DNA of 64,000 nt from Chryseobacterium sp. OV279 (lineage in GTDB: Bacteria; Bacteroidota; Bacteroidia; Flavobacteriales; Weeksellaceae). The stretch is from the NCBI RefSeq assembly GCF_900128945.1, contig NZ_FQUD01000001.1, positions 434,001-498,000 of the forward strand. The letters are read 5' to 3'. A model generated the notes under the pieces. It was not told the DNA's origin. It saw only the letters and a list, made by a program, of their open reading frames with translations, and did no database searches. Made by a program: the position numbers and the translations under genes. Below, one piece after another: positions 26,545-36,433 of the stretch (position 1 is its first letter; every line of letters begins with the position of its first letter).

Positions 26545-27212
26545 GAATTGACATAATAAGCGTACTTCCTGAATTGATGGAAAGTCCGTTTCAGACTTCT
26601 ATTTTAAGAAGATCAATGGATAAAGGTTTGGTAGAAGTTCACTTTCATCAGCTGAGAGACTGGGCGATCAATAAACACAAGCAGATAGATGATGAGCCTT
26701 ATGGAGGCGGAGCCGGAATGGTGATGATGATAGAACCAATTGATAAGTGCATTACTGAGCTTAAATCCCAGAGAGACTATGACGAAGTGATCTATCTGAC
26801 ACCTGATGGTGTTACCCTGAACCAGAAAATTGCCAATTCCCTTTCTATCAAAAATAACCTGATCTTCCTTTGTGGTCATTACAAAGGCATTGACCAGAGA
26901 GTTCGTGACCTTCATATTACCAAAGAAATTTCAATCGGGGATTATGTACTTACCGGAGGAGAGCTGGCAGCATGCGTTCTGGCAGATTCTATCATCAGGC
27001 TGGTTCCCGGAGTGTTAAATGATGAGCAGAGTGCCCTTACGGACAGTTTTCAGGATGATCTTCTCTCGCCGCCTATCTATACAAGACCTGAAGTTTATAA
27101 AGATTTAGAGGTTCCAAAAATACTTTTAAGTGGTAATTTTGCGAAGATTGAAGAGTGGCGTCACGAAGAAGCCGTAAGGATTACTCAGGAGAAGCGTCCG
27201 GATTTACTGTAA
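26541..27212 (+). CDS. trmD: tRNA (guanine37-N1)-methyltransferase
   Basis: The 223-residue SPOUT-family enzyme begins [17 protein letters not shown] and carries the substrate/SAM loops [26 protein letters not shown] and the trefoil-knot segment [20 protein letters not shown]. It methylates G37 of tRNAs to prevent +1 frameshifting. The usual rpsP-rimM-trmD-rplS neighbourhood is absent. Here it is translationally coupled to NDH-2 through an ATGA overlap. Confidence 0.96.
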   Translation: MRIDIISVLPELMESPFQTSILRRSMDKGLVEVHFHQLRDWAINKHKQIDDEPYGGGAGMVMMIEPIDKCITELKSQRDYDEVIYLTPDGVTLNQKIANSLSIKNNLIFLCGHYKGIDQRVRDLHITKEISIGDYVLTGGELAACVLADSIIRLVPGVLNDEQSALTDSFQDDLLSPPIYTRPEVYKDLEVPKILLSGNFAKIEEWRHEEAVRITQEKRPDLL

Positions 27213-27589
27213 AAACAATAAGTAAATTACCCTAAATCGGTACTTTTTTCACATTTTCAGACCGTTAAAAATAAAACGGAATAAGAATTGATATAAAAAT
27301 TAAAATAAGCGAAAATTATTAATTGAAAGTCTTAGAATATATTTATTTTTTTCTTTATAAATTGAAAAATGGATGCTGTTTTAATTTTCTCCTTTGGGTT
27401 AATAATTCTAAATGCTTGATAATTTAATCGTATAAAAGCTTTCTTGTTGATGTTTTTTATTCAATAAGTTACATTTATTGTATAACATTAATGTAAAAAT
27501 ATTATAAATAAATTAACGGAATTTGAAAAAAAATAATAAATTTACAACGGAAAAGAAAGTGATAATTTTTAAGATAGCAATTTGTGCAG
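27213..27589. other. 377-bp AT-rich region without a gene
   Basis: No open frame, hairpin terminator or repeat stands out. It is very AT-rich, with long A/T runs near 27280-27400 and 27470-27545. It presumably holds the promoter of the downstream EEP phosphoesterase, but no consensus -33/-7 pair is clear. Confidence 0.5.
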
Positions 27590-28531
27590 ATGGAGATGTT
27601 CTCTTTTTACAATGTCGAAAATTTATTTTTACCTGATCCCAAACCAACCCACAGATTAGATCCTACGAGATCGGGCTTGAAAAATTGGGACGAACAAAGA
27701 TATAGGAACAAGCTTTTTAAAATATCACACGTTTTTCAACTGATGAAGGAGGAAAATGGTGTACTCCCATTTTTGATTGGACTTTCAGAAGTCTCCGGAA
27801 GGAAAGTTTTGGAAGATCTGGTAGAAATGGAACCTTTTAATTCCGAATACGGGATTGTACATTACAATTCTATGGATGAAAGAAAGGTAGATGTTGCCCT
27901 GCTGTATGATAAAAGCAAAGTAGAAATCATAGATTCAGAAACTATTACTTTCTTCTTTGAAATTATAAATAAAAAAAACACAGAAAATTACGACACAACC
28001 AGAGACGTACTATTTTCTAAAATTAAATATAAAGGAACTGTTGTTAATATTTTTATCGCCCATCTTCCCTCCAAGCGAGAAAAAGACGTTAACAAGCCCA
28101 AAAGAGACTTTATTCTTAATGAGATCCGTTCTCGGATCTTGAGGATTGTACTTGAAGAAAAGGAACATGTGATATTGTGCGGTGATTTTAACGAAAACCC
28201 GGATGATGAAAATTTAGTAAAAATTCTCTACGACAACGATCATGAGGAGGTATTGGTAAACCCTTTTCAAGAGTTGTTCTCTACAAGAAATTATTCTACT
28301 TTTCATTATAAGTCAGGTCTGCTTTATGATCAGATTATCTTGTCAAAATCTCTTTTTGACAACGATGTTTTGAACTTTCAGAATGCCAAAATTTTTAATT
28401 CTGAAAAAATAAGCAGCCGGACACGAAATTTTGAAGGACGACCCTTCCGAACCTATGCCGGTACACGGTACTTGGGCGGATACAGCGATCACTTTCCGGT
28501 TTTTGTACAATTTGAAGAAACAAAAACATAA
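27590..28531 (+). CDS. endonuclease/exonuclease/phosphatase family protein
   Basis: The product is about 313 residues with the EEP fold. MFSFYNVENLF carries the conserved N and E, and SEVSG the metal-binding glutamate region. IAHLPSKRE, ILCGDFNENPDDE (catalytic D and N) and the terminal GYSDHFPVFVQF (D-H pair) complete the site, so it should be a metal-dependent phosphodiesterase or phosphatase. There is no signal peptide, so it is cytoplasmic. GTG at 27584 is an alternative start; I prefer ATG 27590. The Lrp gene follows after 18 bp. Confidence 0.88.
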   Translation: MEMFSFYNVENLFLPDPKPTHRLDPTRSGLKNWDEQRYRNKLFKISHVFQLMKEENGVLPFLIGLSEVSGRKVLEDLVEMEPFNSEYGIVHYNSMDERKVDVALLYDKSKVEIIDSETITFFFEIINKKNTENYDTTRDVLFSKIKYKGTVVNIFIAHLPSKREKDVNKPKRDFILNEIRSRILRIVLEEKEHVILCGDFNENPDDENLVKILYDNDHEEVLVNPFQELFSTRNYSTFHYKSGLLYDQIILSKSLFDNDVLNFQNAKIFNSEKISSRTRNFEGRPFRTYAGTRYLGGYSDHFPVFVQFEETKT

Positions 28532-28549
28532 ATAATAAAAAAGTAGAAA

Positions 28550-29020
28550 ATGAAAAATTCAAGCAACACAAGTTATCATTTAGATTCAATTGACAAGGAG
28601 ATCATTTACATGCTAATGGATAACGCTAAAACGTCATTAGCCCACATCTCGAAAAACGTTGGAATTTCCACAACGGCAGTGCACCAGAGAATCAAAAAGC
28701 TGGAACATGCCGGAGTTATTGAAAACTCCATTTCTTTTCTTAATCCTAAAAAAATAGGATATAAAGTAATTTCGTATATCGGCGTATTTTTAGATCAGCC
28801 CAGCCATTATCAGGAGGTTGTAAAATCTCTGCATGATGTGAATGAGGTAGTAGAAGCCCATTATACAACAGGAAATTATACCATATTCTTAAAAGTTCTT
28901 TGCAAAGACAATGACCATCTTATGCAGATTCTTAACAAACTTCAGAAGTTTAAAGGGGTGACAAGAACAGAAACTTTCATATCTTTGGAACAAGGTATTT
29001 ACAGACAACTGAAAGTATAA
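28550..29020 (+). CDS. Lrp/AsnC-family transcriptional regulator
   Basis: The 156-residue protein has an N-terminal winged HTH (LDSIDKEIIYMLMDNAKTSLAHISKNVGISTTAVHQRIKKLE) followed by an RAM ligand-binding domain (YKVISYIGVFLD...VVEAHYTTGNYTIFLKVLCKD). This is the standard architecture of an amino-acid-responsive regulator. It sits between an EEP phosphoesterase and deoC with gaps of 18 and 5 bp, forming an operon. Its ligand is not evident. Confidence 0.93.
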   Translation: MKNSSNTSYHLDSIDKEIIYMLMDNAKTSLAHISKNVGISTTAVHQRIKKLEHAGVIENSISFLNPKKIGYKVISYIGVFLDQPSHYQEVVKSLHDVNEVVEAHYTTGNYTIFLKVLCKDNDHLMQILNKLQKFKGVTRTETFISLEQGIYRQLKV

Positions 29021-29025
29021 CGATT

Positions 29026-29769
29026 ATGAACATTGCCCAATATTTGGATTCAACCTATTTGAAAACACCTGCACAGTCAGGCATCTCAAACGAAGAAACA
29101 TTACAATTAGATAAAGAATTAGCGCAGGAAGCCATTGATAACGGTATTTTTGCCGTCATGATCCGTCCGGATTATGTAGCTGATATCAAAAAGTATATTC
29201 AGGAAAGAAATTCAAATGTTGCGGTAGGAACCGTAATAGGTTTTCATGAAGGAACCTATTCTATTGAAGAAAAGCTTGTGGAAGCTTCGAAAGCAATTGA
29301 AGACGGAGCGGATGAACTGGATTTTGTTACGAATTACAGTGCGTATCTCAAAGGAGATCTGGAACTGGTGAAAAAAGAATTTGTAGAATGTACTCAGCTG
29401 GGACTGCAGCATCAAAAAGTGGTTAAATGGATCATTGAAATTGCAGCACTTACCGATGAGCAGATTGCAGATATCACCAAAAATATTTCAAACTGGGCAG
29501 AAGAGAATTTCTCTGAAAATGAGTTCCCGGATATTTTTGTAAAATCTTCTACAGGCTTTTACCAGACAGAAGGCGGAAAACCCAACGGAGCCACATTTGA
29601 AGGCATTAAAATTATGCTGGACAATGCAGGAAAACTACCTGTAAAAGCTGCCGGAGGGGTAAGAACTCCTGAAGACGCTGAAAAAATGATCAACATGGGA
29701 GTGAAAAGAATTGGAACTTCCTCAGCACTGGCATTAATTAAAAACGAATCCTCATCCGGAGGTTATTAA
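29026..29769 (+). CDS. deoC: deoxyribose-phosphate aldolase
   Basis: The 247-residue TIM-barrel aldolase cleaves 2-deoxyribose-5-phosphate to glyceraldehyde-3-phosphate and acetaldehyde. The Schiff-base lysine is in FVKSSTGFY, the second active-site lysine in PVKAAGGVRTPEDA, and the conserved ELDFVTNY motif is present. It is the last gene of the operon and ends at a palindromic terminator. Confidence 0.95.
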   Translation: MNIAQYLDSTYLKTPAQSGISNEETLQLDKELAQEAIDNGIFAVMIRPDYVADIKKYIQERNSNVAVGTVIGFHEGTYSIEEKLVEASKAIEDGADELDFVTNYSAYLKGDLELVKKEFVECTQLGLQHQKVVKWIIEIAALTDEQIADITKNISNWAEENFSENEFPDIFVKSSTGFYQTEGGKPNGATFEGIKIMLDNAGKLPVKAAGGVRTPEDAEKMINMGVKRIGTSSALALIKNESSSGGY

Positions 29770-29776
29770 AAAACAT

Positions 29777-29809
29777 AAAAAAAACCATCAAAATTTTGAT
29801 GGTTTTTTT
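29777..29809. terminator. bidirectional terminator between deoC and dus
   Basis: AAAACCATCAAA and TTTGATGGTTTT form a perfect palindrome with A and T runs on the two sides, serving both convergent genes. Confidence 0.88.
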
Positions 29810-29811
29810 AT

Positions 29812-30807
29812 TTATACCTGTGCCTGATATTCTTCGTAGAATTGTTGCGTTTCTTTGATCAAGGCATCCATTTCTTCTAAAGTATAGACCTCCAGGAATT
29901 TTTTTCTGAATTCTTTGAAGTGAGGTACCCCACGGAAGTAATTGCTGTAATGCTGTCTCATCTCAATAAGACCCAGCTTTTCACCTTTCCATTCTGCACT
30001 CCATTCTGCATGTTGGCGTACAGCCAAAAGACGGTCTGCAATAACCGGTTCAGGAAGATGCTCACCCGTTTCAAAGAAATGTTTGATTTCGTTAAAAATC
30101 CATGGATAACCAATCGCTGCACGGCCAATCATAATTCCGTCGCATGCATATTTCTGTTTGTATTCAAGAGCTTTTTCCGGAGAATCGATATCACCGTTTC
30201 CGAAAATAGGAATCTCAATATTAGGATTCTGCTTAATTCTTGAAATATGTTCCCAGTCCGCTTCACCCTTGTACATCTGTGCACGGGTTCTGGCGTGAAT
30301 CGTTAATGCTTTGATACCGGTTTCCTGTAATCGCTCTGCCACTTCATCGATATTGATGCTGGTGCTGTCCCATCCTAAACGGGTCTTAACCGTTACAGGA
30401 AGGTGCGTAGAGGTTACAACAGCTTTGGTAAGGCGTACCATAAGGTCAATATCCTTAAGAACTCCTGCGCCTGCTCCTTTGCATACTACTTTTTTTACAG
30501 GACATCCGAAATTAATGTCTACCAGATCCGGGTTTACCGTCTCTACAATTCTTGCAGACATTGCCATTGCGTCCTCATCTCCACCGAAAATCTGGATCCC
30601 GACCGGTCTTTCATAATCGAAAATATCAAGCTTCTTGCGGCTCTTCATCGCATCACGAATCAAGCCTTCAGAAGAAATAAATTCTGAATACATCAGATCT
30701 GCCCCATGCATCTTGCACAGGCGTCTGAACGGAGGATCACTTACATCTTCCATCGGAGCCAGCAAAAGCGGAAATTCCGGCAGTTCTATATTGCCTATTT
30801 TTACCAT
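29812..30807 (-). CDS. dusB: tRNA-dihydrouridine synthase
   Basis: The 331-residue flavoenzyme reduces uridine to dihydrouridine in tRNA. It shows LLAPMEDVSDPPFRRL (FMN site), DINFGCPVKKVVCKGAGAGVL with the catalytic Cys in GCP, TVKTRLGWD, ALTIHARTRAQMYKG, and GIMIGRAAIGYPWIF. The KKV after GCP is closest to the DusB subgroup. The C-terminal helical domain is complete. The gene is convergent with deoC. Confidence 0.93.
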   Translation of the reverse strand: MVKIGNIELPEFPLLLAPMEDVSDPPFRRLCKMHGADLMYSEFISSEGLIRDAMKSRKKLDIFDYERPVGIQIFGGDEDAMAMSARIVETVNPDLVDINFGCPVKKVVCKGAGAGVLKDIDLMVRLTKAVVTSTHLPVTVKTRLGWDSTSINIDEVAERLQETGIKALTIHARTRAQMYKGEADWEHISRIKQNPNIEIPIFGNGDIDSPEKALEYKQKYACDGIMIGRAAIGYPWIFNEIKHFFETGEHLPEPVIADRLLAVRQHAEWSAEWKGEKLGLIEMRQHYSNYFRGVPHFKEFRKKFLEVYTLEEMDALIKETQQFYEEYQAQV

Positions 30808-31076
30808 GCGGCAAATTTACGAAATTATAAACATTCGGGGATATGATAATTTCTATGGTGAAGATAGGGCGGAGATATCGGATAGGAGATGTCAGATTTA
30901 AGACTAATTGAGGTCGTGGATTTAGAATTGTGAATTGTGCTTCGCAAGTGAATTGTGAATTTTAGACATCAGATTTCAGACATGAGATGAGAAACGTGAG
31001 ACCTTCGTCGTCAATTTTTCAACCAGTAACTAGTTCCCACTCTCAGACTCTCTAACTCTCACACCCTCCAACTCAA
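30808..31076. repeat. intergenic region built of short iterated repeats
   Basis: It contains GAATTGTGAATTGTG and GTGAATTGTGAAT units around GCTTCGCAAG (30926-30960) and CAGATTTCAGACATGAGATG-like iterations. At 31033-31076 is a TC-rich block with CCCACTCTCAGACTCT that is the reverse complement of part of the repeat at 18281. No coding frame or terminator is clear. Confidence 0.55.
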
Positions 31077-34000
31077 CTAGAAACTCGCCTTCACCTGCAT
31101 ACTTCCAATGTGAATGGTTCGTTCTCCGGAATTTCTTCCCTCGTAGTTGAGATTAAGCTGAAGGAAAGAGTTGATCGCCTGTTGAATAAAGACACTCCAC
31201 ACCTGGTTTTTCCCGGGCTTAAGGCCATCCAGCATCTGGTTTCCTACAATACTGAAATTGTTTCCGGTGAAATTGTTGTTGATAAAAGAGAAATTCCCTC
31301 TGATCGAAGTTTTCTTGCGTTCCCACTGAATGGTTCCTGTGATGTCAAAAGCTTTCAGTAATTCTTCACCGTCTATTCTTTTTTTCTGGCGGTAAGCAGA
31401 AGAAAGCTCGGCCTGAATAGCATCTGTAAATTTATAGGTTGCTTTTGGTTTCGTTTCAACATTATTCAGACGGTAATCCCTTGTGGTAAAAAGTTGGGAT
31501 GAATTTTTGAGATCATGAATAGAGTTTTCCCAATCTACTCTGAATTCTTTGTTAAACCAGTAACCGACATTGACAAAGTGAGATGTTTGCTGACGTTCCT
31601 CATTACTGAAATTGGCATTGATCAGGTTATCGTTGGTAATGAAACGGTAATTTCCGTTCCATCCTGATTTTTCAGTTGGATTGAACTGCATGGAAGCTAA
31701 AATATTCTGATTTTTAAGGATCTGGTCGCTGTTTTTTTCAAAAGGATTCAATACCAGAACCTTGTCTTTTTTATAGAATGAGTTTTGTGAATTTAACGAA
31801 ACATTAAAATTCCATCGCTTTAAGAATTTATTTTCAGAATTGAAAACAATCGATGGATTGACGAATAATGCCAGCTGGATTTTATTTTTATTGGAAGGAA
31901 TGTAGCGTACAGAATTCGTATAAATCCTGATATATTTCGCCAAGTCGGAATATTCTGCAATTTCGAATTCATCGAGCTGCTGAATACCGTCTCCGTTGTA
32001 ATCGGTCCATTTATAAACACCCTGTCCGTCTGTTACTTTAAGGTATTGGAATTCTCTTTGCGCTTCCTGTCCGTTTCCGAGTTCATAAAAAGCCTGCAAA
32101 CGCATCCCGTTTCTGAATAGCTGTTGGTTATAAAGGATATTCCCGACAACGAAATCATTATTTCTGCTCACATCACCTTCATTACTTTGGTAGAAAAATT
32201 TTCTGTAGTGTACCAAAGCATTTAAAGTGGTTTTATCCGTTTTAATCAGCTGACTTTCCGCCATGATCCCTAAGATGTTGTTCATGTTCTCAAGCCTGTT
32301 GTTACGGACGGAGTCATTGTCCCTCATATACACTTTGGCCAACAATTTTGTACGGGTACTGTCACCGATTTTTTTCTGTACGAAAAGTTCTTTCCAGCTG
32401 AAACTGGTGACATCCATGAGTTGCGTATCATTATACTTTTTCTCATTATGTTCCATACTTCCTCCGAAGGCCCAGCTTCCTTTCTTACCGGTAAATTCAG
32501 TGGAAACTCCACCTCTGATGAATTTGGTATCCTGAAGAGTAGCGTTGGTATTAAGGTAGGATAAATTTCCTTTGGTGAAGAACTTTCCTGTGATCCAGCC
32601 AAAATCAAGGTCATTTTTTATCCCCTTGTATGTATCCTGTTCATCCAGATAATTGATTCTGTAGTTCAGGGTTGACTTATTGTTCCATTTATTTAAAAAG
32701 CTGAACGTAAATCTGTTTTGAGTTCGCTGGCTGAATTCCTGAACTAAGTTAAAGTCTCTTGAGAATTCCACATCATTGATACGGTCCAAGATATGGAATT
32801 GCTTATCAATATATTGGTATTCAAAACTTGGAGTCCCTTTCCATTTGCTTTTTGTGAACGTTTTATTTCCGAAAACACGCCATGCATACCCCATATTCTG
32901 AGCCGCATCTTTTGAGGAGAAAAGGTTCAGGTCATAATTACTCAGGGAGAAATCTGCGCCTATTTTTCCTTCTTTTAAAAGATATTCTGAATTCACTGAA
33001 TATACCTGTGATTTCTGAGGCGAAGGAAGTTTTCTTACCGCTCTGTAATCTCCCATATTATTACCTACAAACTCAAAAACACGTCCGTTATTCGTAGTCT
33101 GCGTGATTTTATAATCCCCCTTACTGATCCCGAAATAAGTAAAGGAAACCTGATACAGTGTTTCATTCTGATCGGTAGAGAATTCGTAGAAATTCCCGGC
33201 GGGATTTAATTTGTACAGAATTTTATTGACATCGTAAGCGGTAACCACACCTGATGGAGCATACATTAAGTCAGGATTATTTCCGGCGTCTGCCAGAATC
33301 TGTTCGTCTTCCTTAGAAAGATTGAGGGCCAGAGGAGCATTTTTATTGTCATTTTCCATGAACCAATTCAGTCCTACTTTAAGTTTTTCCCTTTGATGCT
33401 CAACTTTTCCGGTAAATAAATATCTTGAATAATTTCTGTTTGTATAATTATAAGAGATCGTGATGAAATTCTGCTGGAAAATCGGACGGAAACTGGTAAA
33501 TGTGACTTCTCCTGTATTGTAGTTGATGGTATAATCCTGGTTTTCCCCACGCTTCATCAAAATACCGTCAATAAATACCTGCTCGGAACCTGAGATAAGC
33601 GTGATGAACTGTTCACCGTTTTTCCCCGTCAGACGATAAGGTCCCTGGTTACCTTCAACTCCCTGGAAACGCACCCTGTGGAATTCACTTCGTGCGACGC
33701 CCATAGAAACGTCTACAAAGGTTTTATTATCATTTCCAAACTCAGTCTGGAACTCAATTCCCATGCTTCGTCTCTGGAATTTTGCAAAATAACTCTTAGC
33801 TTCTACAAGATCAAGATGTCCGGCTCTCAGGATCGATTTATCCTTAATATTAAGCTGCATATAAATCTTGTCAAACTCTTCTAAAGTTTGCGTATAACCG
33901 TCAGCCTGAATAGGTAAGTTGTGATCCGAAATACTGGCTAAAATAGTAACGTCCTTTGAAAGACGTCCGGAGATCTGAAGGTCCATAGAACTCTGTACCG

Positions 34001-34313
34001 ACTGCCCCTGATTGTTACCAAAAGTAATCCCGCGGATAATGGAACCTTTTGAATTAAGCTCGCCGAGAAATCGTTTTTTATCGTTTTTGGCAAGTACGGC
34101 TTCATCTACGATGATTTTGTTATTAGTCCTTACGAAATCAAGTGTATCCTTTGCGAAAATGTCCTGTTCAAACCTTGCGGCGAGAATACTGTCCTTCTTG
34201 ATACTGTCTTGCGGAATGTTTGGATTTTTCCACGAAAATATTTGTGCATGAGCCGAAAATATGCCCATGAAAAATAAACCGATCAGAATAAAAAAATTGC
34301 GCAAGCCTATCAA
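31077..34313 (-). CDS. large outer-membrane beta-barrel protein of unknown function
   Basis: The 1078-residue protein has a signal peptide (FFILIGLFFMGIFSAHAQ). The N-terminal 30-130 region has little structure that I recognise. From about 130 on it is a continuous run of amphipathic strands with aromatic girdles (FITISYNYTNRNYSRYLF, LNYRINYLDEQDTYK, NVGYWFNKEFRVDW), ending LQLNLNYEGR...GSMQVKASF. The terminal aromatic fits a BAM substrate. There is no TonB plug motif, so it is not a TonB-dependent transporter. Similar very large barrels are widespread in Flavobacteriia without assigned roles. It appears monocistronic. Confidence 0.7.
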   Translation of the reverse strand: MIGLRNFFILIGLFFMGIFSAHAQIFSWKNPNIPQDSIKKDSILAARFEQDIFAKDTLDFVRTNNKIIVDEAVLAKNDKKRFLGELNSKGSIIRGITFGNNQGQSVQSSMDLQISGRLSKDVTILASISDHNLPIQADGYTQTLEEFDKIYMQLNIKDKSILRAGHLDLVEAKSYFAKFQRRSMGIEFQTEFGNDNKTFVDVSMGVARSEFHRVRFQGVEGNQGPYRLTGKNGEQFITLISGSEQVFIDGILMKRGENQDYTINYNTGEVTFTSFRPIFQQNFITISYNYTNRNYSRYLFTGKVEHQREKLKVGLNWFMENDNKNAPLALNLSKEDEQILADAGNNPDLMYAPSGVVTAYDVNKILYKLNPAGNFYEFSTDQNETLYQVSFTYFGISKGDYKITQTTNNGRVFEFVGNNMGDYRAVRKLPSPQKSQVYSVNSEYLLKEGKIGADFSLSNYDLNLFSSKDAAQNMGYAWRVFGNKTFTKSKWKGTPSFEYQYIDKQFHILDRINDVEFSRDFNLVQEFSQRTQNRFTFSFLNKWNNKSTLNYRINYLDEQDTYKGIKNDLDFGWITGKFFTKGNLSYLNTNATLQDTKFIRGGVSTEFTGKKGSWAFGGSMEHNEKKYNDTQLMDVTSFSWKELFVQKKIGDSTRTKLLAKVYMRDNDSVRNNRLENMNNILGIMAESQLIKTDKTTLNALVHYRKFFYQSNEGDVSRNNDFVVGNILYNQQLFRNGMRLQAFYELGNGQEAQREFQYLKVTDGQGVYKWTDYNGDGIQQLDEFEIAEYSDLAKYIRIYTNSVRYIPSNKNKIQLALFVNPSIVFNSENKFLKRWNFNVSLNSQNSFYKKDKVLVLNPFEKNSDQILKNQNILASMQFNPTEKSGWNGNYRFITNDNLINANFSNEERQQTSHFVNVGYWFNKEFRVDWENSIHDLKNSSQLFTTRDYRLNNVETKPKATYKFTDAIQAELSSAYRQKKRIDGEELLKAFDITGTIQWERKKTSIRGNFSFINNNFTGNNFSIVGNQMLDGLKPGKNQVWSVFIQQAINSFLQLNLNYEGRNSGERTIHIGSMQVKASF

Positions 34314-34388
34314 AATAAGTCGTAAAAATAGCTAAAAAATGTTAACGGAAGTAGGTTTAGCATTATTAACAGAAAATTAATCTAATTA

Positions 34389-34420
34389 TTGTAAACCCCT
34401 GAAAAATACTGGTAATTTTG
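34389..34420 (+). promoter_or_regulatory. promoter of the first T9SS cargo gene
   Basis: TTG at 34389-34391, 21 bp, then TAATTTTG at 34413-34420, 35 bp before the ATG. Confidence 0.5.
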
Positions 34421-34454
34421 GGGTATAAATTATTAATAATTAAATTTTACAATC

Positions 34455-35210
34455 ATGAAAAAATTTTATTCGTTAGTGGCTACAGCTGTATTTGCTGTTG
34501 CGACATTTGCTCAGACTACTGTTTTCAATGCAACGTTTGACGATTTAGATGGAACTGGAGGAAATGATGATTCCTGGACAGGAAACGTTGGAACAAAATC
34601 ACTGAGCGCTTATACTACAGCAGGTTGGGTGTTTGGAGCTTCAGGAGGAGGGTCACAATGTATTAAAGCTGGATCTGGGAGTACGGCAGGAGCGGTGACT
34701 ACACCAGCATTAACAGGGCTTTCAGGTAATGCAACCTTAACTTTCAGAGCTGCTGGTTTCAGTACTGATAATACATCGTTAACGGTTACCATCACCGGAG
34801 GAGGAAGCATCAGTGGTACAAGTACTTTTACTTTGACCAACTCTGCATTCTCTACCTATACAGTAAATATACTGGGAGGAACAGCTGCTACAAAACTTAA
34901 ATTTGCTTCAGCAGCAGGAGGAAGAAGATTCTTCATTGATGATATTAAACTGGTGACTCAAGGTGCACTTGCTGTAAATGACACTAAAGCTTCTTCAGTT
35001 AAGTTCATTAAAAATACTTCAGTAGAGAATGAAATCTATTTTGGAGTTCAATCTGATGTTAAAATTTTCAACGTAAGCGGACAGTTGGTTAAAACAGCTT
35101 CCGTAAAAGAAAATGGAATGCTAAACATAATAGATCTCAAGAAAGGGATTTATATTGTTGCCGGAAATGTCAATGGTAAAGCGGTTTCCGAGAAAATAAT
35201 AAAAAGGTAA
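34455..35210 (+). CDS. T9SS type A sorting-domain secreted protein
   Basis: The 251-residue protein has a signal peptide (ATAVFAVATFAQ). A Gly/Ser/Thr-rich beta-sandwich (about 22-170) follows, with SNATLTF-like strands and a RRFFIDDIKLVTQ end typical of Bacteroidota jelly-roll modules. The C-terminal type IX sorting domain (about 180-251: VKIFNVSGQLVKTASVKEN...LKKGIYIVAGNVNGKAVSEKIIKR) directs export across the outer membrane and surface attachment. Neither adhesin nor enzyme motifs are visible. A second T9SS cargo gene follows after a terminator. Confidence 0.85.
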   Translation: MKKFYSLVATAVFAVATFAQTTVFNATFDDLDGTGGNDDSWTGNVGTKSLSAYTTAGWVFGASGGGSQCIKAGSGSTAGAVTTPALTGLSGNATLTFRAAGFSTDNTSLTVTITGGGSISGTSTFTLTNSAFSTYTVNILGGTAATKLKFASAAGGRRFFIDDIKLVTQGALAVNDTKASSVKFIKNTSVENEIYFGVQSDVKIFNVSGQLVKTASVKENGMLNIIDLKKGIYIVAGNVNGKAVSEKIIKR

Positions 35211-35234
35211 CTTTAATTAATTGTTAATTATATA

Positions 35235-35264
35235 CCGTCATTTTAATATAATGACGGTTTTTTT
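35235..35264 (+). terminator. terminator between the two T9SS cargo genes
   Basis: CCGTCATT and AATGACGG form a perfect 8-bp stem around a 7-base loop, followed by T7. The second cargo gene therefore needs its own promoter or read-through. Confidence 0.85.
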
Positions 35265-35298
35265 GTACTTTTACCCCATAAATTTAAAACTTTTTATA

Positions 35299-36066
35299 AT
35301 GAAAAAAATCTTTACTGTTTTAGGAATTACTTCATGTATTTTGGGATTTTCTCAAAATTTAGTTCAAAACCCAGGTTTTGAAAGTGGGCTTAGTAATTGG
35401 ACAGCAGGTACGGTAGCTTCTTACACTTTACCTACAGCTGAGACGGATACTCCTTACCAGGGAGCAAATTATGCTAGATATGTAGCAACAGCAACAACAG
35501 GGTTCTATCAAAATATTCCTATTATTGCTAATACTCAATATACCGTTAGCTTTTGGTATAAATCAGCAGGTACTGGAAATGGAGCTAGAATTTGGTCTTG
35601 CTTTCTAGATGCCGGATCCGCTCCTGTGTATTTGACATCTGATGCAACGACAGATCCATTGAGAAATAATAATGGTTACTTAGCTAAAGTAGGTGTTTGG
35701 ACTCAAAAAACGTTAACTTTTACTTCTCCTGCCGCGGCTGTTCAGTTCCAGTTACAAGTACGTGCTTATAACAACTCTACAGCGAGCTTTGATGAGTTTT
35801 CTTTAATCCAGAACTCTTCTTTATCTACGGTTGATTTATCTGTATCAAAATACAGTTTAGTTAAAAATACTTTTGTAAAATCAGAAATTAATTTTGCGAA
35901 AAATTGTAAAGACCTAAAAATTTACAATATGTTCGGACAAGTTGTGAAATCTCTTTCTGTAAAAGAAAATGAGGCTGTAAATGTTGCAGACCTGGCAAAA
36001 GGAAACTATATCGTAACAGGAACTGTAAACAACGAGCCTGTATCTCAGAAGATCTTAAAAGACTAA
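35299..36066 (+). CDS. T9SS type A sorting-domain protein with carbohydrate-binding-like module
   Basis: The product is about 255 residues from the ATG at 35299, which starts a signal peptide (MKKIFTVLGITSCILGFSQ). The next 150 residues (LVQNPGFESGLSNWT...YQNIPIIANTQYTVSFWYKSAG...WTQKTLTFTSPAAAVQFQLQ) match the CBM4/9-like jelly-roll pattern that opens with NPGFESG. The C-terminus is a type IX sorting domain (LKIYNMFGQVVKSLSVKEN...LAKGNYIVTGTVNNEPVSQKIL). A surface-exposed glycan binder is a reasonable guess, but there is no catalytic domain. A very strong terminator follows. Confidence 0.83.
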   Translation: MKKIFTVLGITSCILGFSQNLVQNPGFESGLSNWTAGTVASYTLPTAETDTPYQGANYARYVATATTGFYQNIPIIANTQYTVSFWYKSAGTGNGARIWSCFLDAGSAPVYLTSDATTDPLRNNNGYLAKVGVWTQKTLTFTSPAAAVQFQLQVRAYNNSTASFDEFSLIQNSSLSTVDLSVSKYSLVKNTFVKSEINFAKNCKDLKIYNMFGQVVKSLSVKENEAVNVADLAKGNYIVTGTVNNEPVSQKILKD

Positions 36067-36093
36067 TTTTTTAGTTTCTTTTAAAGAATATAC

Positions 36094-36130
36094 GCTCCGG
36101 CCATTTCGAAGAAATGGCCGGAGCTTTTTT
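36094..36130 (+). terminator. terminator after the second T9SS cargo gene
   Basis: GCTCCGGCCATTTC and GAAATGGCCGGAGC form a perfect 14-bp stem with a 3-base loop and T6. Confidence 0.9.
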
Positions 36131-36361
36131 ATAAAATCACACCTTATAGTTGAGTTTTATTTAAAATTTATTAATTAATACTTTGAAATCTATAGAATGT
36201 ATTTCTTTTAAAGCGTATTCTTTGAAAATCCTTATTTTTTGTGGTACTGTTTTTGATATATTCCAGATAGTAATAACAGCCGGGATATTTGGCTTGAATA
36301 AGATGGATAAAATCTGTTTAAGAGAATTTAAAAGTTAGTTTTCAATATAACATGTTAAAAG

Positions 36362-36390
36362 AAGCAGCTGTACTTTACAGTTGCTTTTTT
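36362..36390 (+). terminator. orphan intrinsic terminator
   Basis: AAGCAGCTGTA and TACAGTTGCTT pair (one G-U) with loop CTT, then T6. No gene precedes it on this strand. Confidence 0.7.
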
Positions 36391-36433
36391 ATTTAAAACA
36401 AGTTTATGGAAATATTAAAATGAATGACCAATA

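Noticed and set aside
36131..36361. Possible small gene before the orphan terminator at 36362
   Set aside because: Only an 11-codon frame and a one-mismatch -7 element were found. The terminator alone does not support a gene call.
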